From NCBI GenBank assembly GCA_001804045.1, contig MHFD01000064.1, positions 10,018-17,520 of the forward strand: a stretch of 7,503 nt of DNA, in the 5' to 3' direction. A program made the position numbers and the translations under genes. A model generated the notes under the pieces. The model ran no database searches and had not been told where the DNA came from. It was given only the letters and a program-made list of their open reading frames with translations. Of the stretch, positions 6,001-7,503 are shown in pieces (within the stretch, counting starts at the first letter, position 1; each line of letters begins with the position of its first letter). The stretch is from Omnitrophica bacterium RBG_13_46_9. GTDB taxonomy: Bacteria; Omnitrophota; Gorgyraeia; JABMRN01; RBG-13-46-9.

Positions 6001-7503
6001 TCAGGAAGCAGGCGGAAATCAGACAAAAGCCAGGGAGCGATTGGGGAGTTCTATATGGGAATTTAAGGATATCCTTGGGGACATTGGTATCGAACTTTCA
6101 GCGGAAGAGGCTATGGTTCTTGAAAGGACAACGCCTTTAGAACGGCACCTCGGTGTCTTTGTCCGTAACGAAATAAATCCCGATCAATATGGCATGAGAG
6201 ATGCTGTGACATATTTTCGACAGAACTTCAGGGGTAAGAAAGCCATAGGATTGGCGCAGATGATCAATACGCAGAGCGCCGACGAAATGACGGTACTCAG
6301 GAACATAGCGATTATACGCGTATTGACTGTTCTTGCGCGTTACCTGGAAGAAGATGATAAAGACACGATACGCTCACTTCTGCAGCCGCTTTATTCCTAC
6401 AGTTGTGTAATGAAAGAGAGATTGACCAAAGTGCTGTATGATCTTCTTGACAGGTTTGAAGGCGCTACCGATAGCGATGAAGTGGTCGAGGTGGATGGTA
6501 TGCGCGTCAACGTGTCACAGGAGAGAAGGAAAGCAGAGCTTAAATCGAATCTTATGCTGAACGCCGCGCAGTTACGGAGAAATTTATTTTTGACATGGGC
6601 AGAGAGTATTCTTATTAATCTTGAACGGCTACTTGCTGTAAATGACAGCACCGGTGTCTTGCTGGAAAGGATGAAGGAGAGATTTAACGATGCGAGATGT
6701 CTTTTTGAAGAATTAACACACGCTTTCAATGGAAGAGTCCGCTCTCATTACGATGATACTGTCCAGGCGATATCCTCAAAATTTGAAGCCTTGAAGGAAC
6801 AGCGCATGTTCGGACAGAAACCACCCAAACCCACACCTCCGGACATGGCGAGGACGCAGGAGAAGGAAAAGACCAAAGTCGCAACTGCTGATGGAGATAC
6901 GACGAATCCGTTTATCGAGGCGCATATCGACGCCGGAAGGGCGATCGAAATGGACGAGAAGAATGAGACTGTAAGGAGGATAAGACGGGACCGAACGAAT
7001 CCGAGAGAGCCGCCTCTCGAGGAATTTTTCGGATTTAACGGGACTTTTGATAAGATAAGACAGGCCAAAGAACCCACCCTACTCTGGCAAATCATAAGGA
7101 AGAAGAAGAACTTCGACAATCTTACCCTTTCAGAAAAGATAGATCTTGTAAGAACAGTCCAAGACATACATTTGAGCGTCATACTAGGCGCCGTCACCAT
7201 AGGCGAAAGAGGAGATGACGAAATAGTTGCGCATTCAAGGACGGGATACAGCAGAGACATCCACGGACTCGAGCCCACCATATGGGTTGGCGAGATACTG
7301 CTTGGACGCATGACCGTCGAGAAGCTTGCGCAGTTTCTCCTGGAAGATTCCCAGCATATAGTAAGAGTCCCGAAATGGGTAGGTGACAGGTGCATAAATC
7401 TCGACCGACAGAGTGAAGACGAAGATCCCATGGAAGTAATCGACCATGACCCGGATTTCATAGATTCGTTAAACACGGAACCAGCTACGGAAGAGGAACT
7501 GGC
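2..7503 (+). CDS. Internal part of a giant multidomain membrane protein, open at both ends
   Basis: Translating codons that begin at base 2 gives 2,500 sense codons without a stop, plus two bases of a next codon. The translation behaves like protein throughout: hydrophobic membrane segments, amphipathic charged helices, a glycine-rich nucleotide-binding loop and helix-turn-helix motifs all fall in this one frame. No start codon can be chosen because the frame is already open at the left edge, and no stop is reached at the right. I see no frameshift, in-frame stop or abrupt change in codon use. ATA, AGA and AGG codons are common throughout. Visible module order is membrane domain, charged helices, linker, helical CxxC module, methyltransferase-like domain, linker, HTH-like segment, beta-rich region, winged-helix-like segment, Fis-type HTH, helices, linker, C-terminal module. 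I do not recognise the whole protein as a named family. Giant mosaic proteins of this kind are known from Omnitrophota, which is my best but unproven guess at the source. Confidence 0.95.
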   Translation, partial: MRQTSVPFSYFFGVRRFNESITARKIIGSILVLTGVSAVVLFSKSAAGGTLGFVTVIGILLVTCFAFVFAYRGAVHQEFLGRHPTTEFVATKFGYHLGAILLSIYVMLLQLILLGGLKFPLITHPLIALTSLIFPLSFFALYRAQRTEGFGLTHLYPILASVPIHTAIFEGLILNDWLEKPVLFTMMSAAVMLGAYLVASKRASKPASAKKHLNTGRPPKGFGLGAIGDYKIYFALAAICGAVIAGVMTENIVVAFATGIGMIAVYNAILYILDKMDEKRIEKAFPRTFVPTVLDNREHALNKVLTDMRKAKCTDLGRYKKAFRHVMKEHNRNLSPALRRSADVRRMDDEILRGYIDKAIRDISRIKEKETSKKEKERLEKDIRREERIKRLEAWYRRTKEDVEYALRNTERKIIGALTAVLSFPVTLIAWPARKMYIAISNYLYERRMRKEAERRRLEAEAEIERHEAEQKRLEAEAEIDRQKDEERMLEAEAEWRMVEERAERRRQRLANLKAAIAKRNAEHAPLYDRLSEGIENVLFTVCETIEESHSRLIKARDIEKREAKSALAEFRRRASDYLSNLAPAQFVSTESLWRDVDRLVPYKIKGWDRAREAAVIVISRRIAELEQQAINELAGIDTNIVVTENMLGAAIDGLVKEGRIAPLAIDRPAFRKARQDKADKINKSRYDLFTLLLGDLTRRKFKTAQETREAFDRLKKDFEGLPGVKERLDEERVKRSIPVIPPEPQAPDIASEEKSGGMGPHQRELGIKNALHRAPEYLTNLSDLLSHIKIAHPELLKLAALLQTDEDKREELVRILVTFNEDDFENKAAKRMIQQAKRITFYTEIAQETIDFLKKHEHEARIFLAGEEKAKLPEYQRLPDCRLHSYDTMQRLVARNVKCRMCGYLNRFIDDYRNFFAHFWVETDDEFIVEPYRLASPRNRPRVLHKSEDTRGIFRKEKEGFIDEMIRRLYEHLRGWNEFAWILEQEDRLEVIESVLSPLAAHYEIKEGLARKYTEKGTFVRTPGSDIVEIFEGIGLRKGMRYLSLGSGLGDDVFIAAGIFDADADGMEFDPKLWQDSRDAHIALQKGPWMRDKRISIEKGDYLSDDTKLSDYDVLYWYYNEKEVATEGELTNVEALQLKISQTKFKPGTQLVIYGGDAWYGFNLRKRGVTRQGAIYYVYAANENGLFTQLRPKPGPPDMARKKITRDENITSSYNSPSRIFDAIVALSGGKRQITRRAIAVYLGISEKHLKRTYGLAILIKHFGIVRKYGMDDKALYDISFLDNKEVRELQDALRQTCAKRVSKISDVREAEKAIRDIRLRYKDREAKPDLTQESDEARKAQFRSFTARRTRIGETDVMVVRVSEDNKVSIFDSCYAAHLPSHENELVRIEAKRTGGDLVAVTVCSIDGKERIYQGSYLYSLDIDKKGRLSIIGLRDHYRLWLSGETTTMPTEPLELHVKGKAAAYVCKIPDPGKKGHLLDCVVNIPAQYGTMPNGTHRKEVYGRVSVAVGQRLLLVYLDERTRGLSKMIGLYKVKHPGDFVTIYEKKNPPQSGTATWHREVAKGNIEARKRTERKSRILSKQSIPYIYLWNDSERKANSVYAHVGEAFEGENEVLVYNVPEEPGRLEIMKRNGVSSLDRIEHFRERTHRFFYDSGTLSIYDERSEVQKRLDTHFNAGKGETCPEPIAIYIPKDGSLKVIETGSSDRDSRLRAYDTPREILIVFVEDPEKGHGIKAYLLDRNKRPYALYREGYFSTENLSIAWEKLEVPSGIAYLSEEEKENLAITMWCMGYAPAPEFVKNFLRYLSETSDTGISVEDKELLGLIRIVKKIQGKEDFSAEDVVSRVTTPISIRSLKQHIAELARRKDVYPEYNAPLEPWTLTEDSSNEEILKNSGLDGFIGDSFSAGASLNRVLVTCQKALFAETARLTNGDVDQMRKILGIMDITARAYALGIEVKNPVLLEKGTEALSGVTLRLPLNGIAIDRLLRAAKNVYAQRTLQEAGGNQTKARERLGSSIWEFKDILGDIGIELSAEEAMVLERTTPLERHLGVFVRNEINPDQYGMRDAVTYFRQNFRGKKAIGLAQMINTQSADEMTVLRNIAIIRVLTVLARYLEEDDKDTIRSLLQPLYSYSCVMKERLTKVLYDLLDRFEGATDSDEVVEVDGMRVNVSQERRKAELKSNLMLNAAQLRRNLFLTWAESILINLERLLAVNDSTGVLLERMKERFNDARCLFEELTHAFNGRVRSHYDDTVQAISSKFEALKEQRMFGQKPPKPTPPDMARTQEKEKTKVATADGDTTNPFIEAHIDAGRAIEMDEKNETVRRIRRDRTNPREPPLEEFFGFNGTFDKIRQAKEPTLLWQIIRKKKNFDNLTLSEKIDLVRTVQDIHLSVILGAVTIGERGDDEIVAHSRTGYSRDIHGLEPTIWVGEILLGRMTVEKLAQFLLEDSQHIVRVPKWVGDRCINLDRQSEDEDPMEVIDHDPDFIDSLNTEPATEEEL
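77..820 (+). other. N-terminal polytopic membrane domain, about eight hydrophobic segments
   Basis: Residues 26-273 hold a run of hydrophobic segments at roughly 26-42, 51-71, 97-117, 126-142, 155-174, 182-199, 233-248 and 252-273. Examples are IIGSILVLTGVSAVVLF for the first and FALAAICGAVIAGVM for the seventh. The loops are short except the one between segments 6 and 7 (about 200-232), which is basic and rich in Gly and Pro. The last segment is followed by a strongly basic and acidic chain (DKMDEKRIEK), which by the positive-inside rule suggests that the following part is cytoplasmic. I see no transporter signature or catalytic motif, so this may be only an anchor. More membrane segments may lie upstream, because the frame enters the window only 25 residues before the first. 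Segment borders were judged by eye. Confidence 0.8.
821..1240 (+). other. Charged helical region after the membrane domain
   Basis: Residues 274-413 are dominated by Lys, Arg and Glu with regularly spaced Leu and Ile, for example KEKERLEKDIRREERIKRLE around residues 374-393. This composition is typical of long amphipathic helices or coiled coils. No enzymatic motif is visible. The stretch links the main membrane domain to the later hydrophobic segment at 414-431, so it may form a cytoplasmic stalk. Confidence 0.6.
1241..1294 (+). other. Isolated ninth hydrophobic segment
   Basis: Residues 414-431 (IIGALTAVLSFPVTLIAW) are uninterrupted and hydrophobic, with a central proline. Both flanks are strongly basic: NTERK before, ARKMYIAISNYLYERRMRK after. 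A segment with positive charge on both sides is ambiguous. It could cross the membrane, in which case everything downstream changes side, or it could dip in and return as a membrane-anchoring hairpin. Because the downstream modules look like cytoplasmic enzymes and DNA-binding folds, I favour a re-entrant or peripheral hairpin, but this is inference. Confidence 0.5.
1373..1516 (+). repeat. Three 48-bp tandem repeats encoding 16-residue charged helix units
   Basis: Three consecutive in-frame units start at bases 1373, 1421 and 1469. Each opens with the same 14 bases, cttgaagcggaagc, and encodes LEAEAE followed by ten variable charged residues. The units read LEAEAEIERHEAEQKR, LEAEAEIDRQKDEERM and LEAEAEWRMVEERAER. 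The first two units match at about 35 of 48 bases by hand count, and the second and third share their first 18 bases. The pattern predicts one continuous alpha helix or coiled coil rather than separate domains. It lies just after the ninth hydrophobic segment and probably extends as a rod from the membrane surface. Confidence 0.85.
1517..2220 (+). other. Helical region of unknown function
   Basis: Residues 506-740 continue the charged helical character with fewer repeats and more hydrophobic heptad-like positions, for example YDRLSEGIENVLFTVCETIE. A possible small folded unit with alternating hydrophobic residues and turns lies around AAVIVISRRIAELEQQAINE (about 615-634). I recognise no family or catalytic motif here. 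It ends at a proline-rich linker (IPVIPPEPQAPDIA), which marks a module border. Confidence 0.5.
2225..2254 (+). other. Proline-rich linker A, divergent form of the recurring linker
   Basis: Residues 742-751 read PPEPQAPDIA. The pattern P-x-(A/P)-P-D-(I/M)-A also occurs in linkers B (PKPGPPDMAR) and C (PKPTPPDMAR). Here it is degenerate at the DNA level, so kinship with the other two is likely but not certain. It separates the long charged helical region from the next helical module and is followed by a flexible SEEKSGGMG stretch. Confidence 0.5.
2255..3040 (+). other. Helical module with a CxxC pair, N-terminal to the methyltransferase-like domain
   Basis: Residues 752-1013. The first part (about 765-870) is helical and Leu/Glu/Lys-rich. 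Around residues 882-919 there is a possible metal site: Cys882, His885, Cys900 and Cys903 (in KCRMCGY), with His919 in FFAHFW. The CxxC pair looks like half of a zinc ribbon or zinc knuckle, but a second clear CxxC pair is missing, so metal binding is uncertain. The rest (about 955-1013) is helical and rich in Trp, Tyr and Glu, for example RGWNEFAWILEQED. It runs directly into the methyltransferase-like domain and may be its N-terminal extension or substrate-recognition part. Confidence 0.45.
3041..3562 (+). other. Class I SAM-dependent methyltransferase-like domain
   Basis: Residues 1014-1187 show the ordered motifs of a Rossmann-type methyltransferase. Motif I, the cofactor glycine loop, is YLSLGSGLGDD at 1043-1053 (pattern hhhhGxGxG). 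Motif II has an acidic residue at the end of the second strand in GMEFDP, with Glu1069 placed to bind the ribose of S-adenosylmethionine. KGDYLSDD at about 1100-1107 fits motif III. DYDVLYWYYNE at 1112-1122 fits motif IV. KPGTQLVIYGG from 1147 fits the motif V turn and strand. Before motif I, FVRTPGSDIVEIFEGIGLRKG resembles the usual helix that precedes the first strand. The length of about 170 residues is normal for the fold. The substrate cannot be told: motif IV lacks an obvious NPPY-type signature of DNA amino-methyltransferases, so a protein or small-molecule target, or a non-catalytic fold, is as likely. Assignment to the fold is fairly confident; activity is not. Confidence 0.72.
3578..3607 (+). 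repeat. Proline-rich linker B (PKPGPPDMAR)
   Basis: Residues 1193-1202 follow the methyltransferase-like domain directly. The 30 bases match linker C at 26 of 30 positions by hand count, including an identical 17-base run at 3590-3606 (cctccggacatggcgag). The run keeps the same synonymous codons for PPDMA. The linker is followed by basic residues (ARKK) and then a helix-turn-helix-like segment. Confidence 0.85.
3662..3811 (+). other. Helix-turn-helix-like segment
   Basis: Residues 1221-1270. The core ITRRAIAVYLGISEKHLKRT has the spacing of a helix-turn-helix: a first helix ending in YLG, a short GIS turn, and a recognition-type helix with Lys, His and Arg. It is preceded by a helix (FDAIVALSGG) and followed by a hydrophobic stretch, LAILIKHFGIV, that could be a wing or third helix. 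The order helix, GG-turn, HTH resembles the Fis-type arrangement seen later in the protein, though less strictly. DNA binding is inferred from pattern only. Residues 1271-1346 behind it are charged helices of unknown role. Confidence 0.5.
4040..5341 (+). other. Beta-rich region with irregular strand/hairpin repeats
   Basis: Residues 1347-1780 switch from helical to strongly beta-type sequence: alternating hydrophobic residues, many Tyr, Val, Ile, Gly and Asp, and short turns. A recurring strand pattern, G-x-(L/F)-x-I, appears in KGRLSIIG (base 4280), PGDFVTIYEK (4616), GRLEIMKR (4877), SGTLSIYDE (4967) and DGSLKVIE (5084). It is often preceded by a strand such as YLYSLDI, VLVYNV or IAIYIP. 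Spacing is irregular, so it is not a simple tandem array. A beta-sandwich, beta-barrel or propeller-like set of small domains is possible. I recognise no named family. Part of the region, about 1561-1590, is basic and helical and separates two beta-rich blocks. Confidence 0.55.
5459..5614 (+). other. Winged-helix-like segment
   Basis: Residues 1820-1871. The order is a helix (ELLGLIRIVKKI), a polar turn with DFSAEDVVSRV as a second helix, a turn (TTPIS), and a recognition-type helix SIRSLKQHIAELARRKDVY. This matches the general H1-H2-H3 plan of winged-helix folds, where H3 ends in a basic stretch before the wing. No diagnostic family signature is present. It may equally be a protein-protein interaction helix bundle. 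Confidence 0.4.
5930..6097 (+). other. Fis-type helix-turn-helix domain
   Basis: Residues 1977-2032. The segment TLQEAGGNQTKARERLGSS, followed by IWEFKDILGDIGIEL, matches the C-terminal DNA-binding motif of Fis and NtrC-type regulators. In that family the consensus runs: aliphatic helix, GGN-x-T-x-A, a helix ending LG, a turn, then a second helix ending L-GI. The part before it, LRLPLNGIAIDRLLRAAKN, also resembles the lead-in helix of NtrC-type C-termini. The usual second Ala (AA in TKAA) is Arg here and the turn is GSS rather than GIS, so the recognition helix (IWEFKDIL) is less basic than typical. The fold is well supported. DNA binding is likely but may be weakened. In known regulators this domain sits at the C-terminus; here it is internal, with at least 468 residues after it. 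Confidence 0.7.
6098..6817 (+). other. Helical region after the Fis-type domain
   Basis: Residues 2033-2272 are mostly amphipathic helix, rich in Leu, Arg and Glu, with no Gly-rich loop or Cys/His cluster. Examples are VLRNIAIIRVLTVLARYLEE and LRRNLFLTWAESILINLERL. The length and even helical spacing suggest an all-alpha domain of several long helices, such as a helical bundle or repeat. I recognise no family. It ends at linker C. Confidence 0.5.
6824..6853 (+). repeat. Proline-rich linker C (PKPTPPDMAR)
   Basis: Residues 2275-2284 repeat linker B, with the identical 17-base run at 6836-6852. The two copies are 3,246 bases apart, an exact multiple of three, so they are in the same frame. As after linker B, the following residues are polar and charged (TQEKEKTK), consistent with a flexible joint that marks the end of one module and the start of the next. 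Confidence 0.85.
6854..7501 (+). other. C-terminal module, partial; possible degenerate zincin-like helix
   Basis: Residues 2285-2500. After a polar stretch to about 2340, a folded part begins around EEFFGFNGTF. LTLSEKIDLVRTVQDIHLSV (about 2372-2391) is helical, and AHSRTGYSRDIHGLEPTIWV looks like strands and loops. The helix VEKLAQFLLEDSQHIVRV (about 2439-2456) has the spacing of an HExxH metalloprotease helix, but the first two ligand or catalytic residues are replaced: Glu2448 and Asp2449 stand where His and Glu would be, and only the last His (2452) remains. If related to zincins it would be inactive. The resemblance rests on one helix and is weak. The module is cut by the window edge after an acidic tail (EDEDPMEVIDHDPDFID). 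Confidence 0.35.

Noticed and set aside
5930..6097. A sigma-54 activator fused upstream of the Fis-type domain
   Set aside because: No Walker A motif, GAFTGA loop or other AAA+ signature is visible in the preceding few hundred residues, which are beta-rich or winged-helix-like.
3578..6853. The two linker copies as terminal or attachment-site repeats of a mobile element
   Set aside because: The copies are in frame, encode a typical linker and lie at domain borders. There is no transposase or integrase between them and no change of codon use, so protein modularity explains them better.
6748..7476. Minus-strand frame of 242 codons, the longest frame with its own start and stop in the window
   Set aside because: Same shadow composition. 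It crosses linker C and the C-terminal module of the + frame, which has much better protein character.
1..7503. CRISPR arrays, tRNA or rRNA genes, riboswitches, promoters and terminators
   Set aside because: No spaced direct repeats, RNA-gene signatures or hairpins followed by T-runs were seen, and the whole window is occupied by coding sequence.

Overview
The window is the inside of one giant protein-coding gene on the + strand. The reading frame that starts at base 2 stays open without a stop codon to base 7501. That is 2,500 consecutive sense codons, and the frame runs off both edges, so neither the start nor the stop of the gene is visible. I see no intergenic space, RNA gene, promoter, terminator, CRISPR array or mobile element. 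Residue numbers below count from the codon at base 2 (residue n starts at base 3n-1) and are not positions in the full protein.

Organism: this is an inference. The gene is intron-free, of middling base composition, and rich in ATA (Ile) and AGA/AGG (Arg) codons. It encodes a huge mosaic protein whose modules are separated by a recurring proline-rich linker. Giant multidomain proteins of this kind are known from Candidatus Omnitrophota and a few other uncultured bacterial phyla. Omnitrophota is my best guess, but no marker gene in the window proves it.

Layout, N to C: (1) residues 26-273, about eight hydrophobic segments forming a membrane domain; (2) residues 274-505, a highly charged helical stretch interrupted by a ninth hydrophobic segment and ending in three 16-residue tandem repeats; (3) residues 506-740, more charged helices; (4) a proline-rich linker around 742-751; (5) residues 752-1013, a helical module with a CxxC pair; (6) residues 1014-1187, a class I SAM-methyltransferase-like domain; (7) linker at 1193-1202; (8) a helix-turn-helix-like segment at 1221-1270; (9) residues 1347-1780, a beta-rich region with irregular strand/hairpin repeats; (10) a winged-helix-like segment at 1820-1871; (11) a well-formed Fis-type helix-turn-helix at about 1977-2032; (12) a helical region to about 2272; (13) linker at 2275-2284; (14) a C-terminal module with a possibly degenerate zincin-like helix, running off the window.

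How the parts may work together: the N-terminal membrane domain would anchor the chain. The DNA-binding-like and methyltransferase-like modules imply that the long C-terminal part lies in the cytoplasm. The unusual point is the combination on one polypeptide of a polytopic membrane domain, a methyltransferase fold and one to three DNA-binding-like modules, divided by near-identical linkers. The biological role is unknown and I do not assign one.
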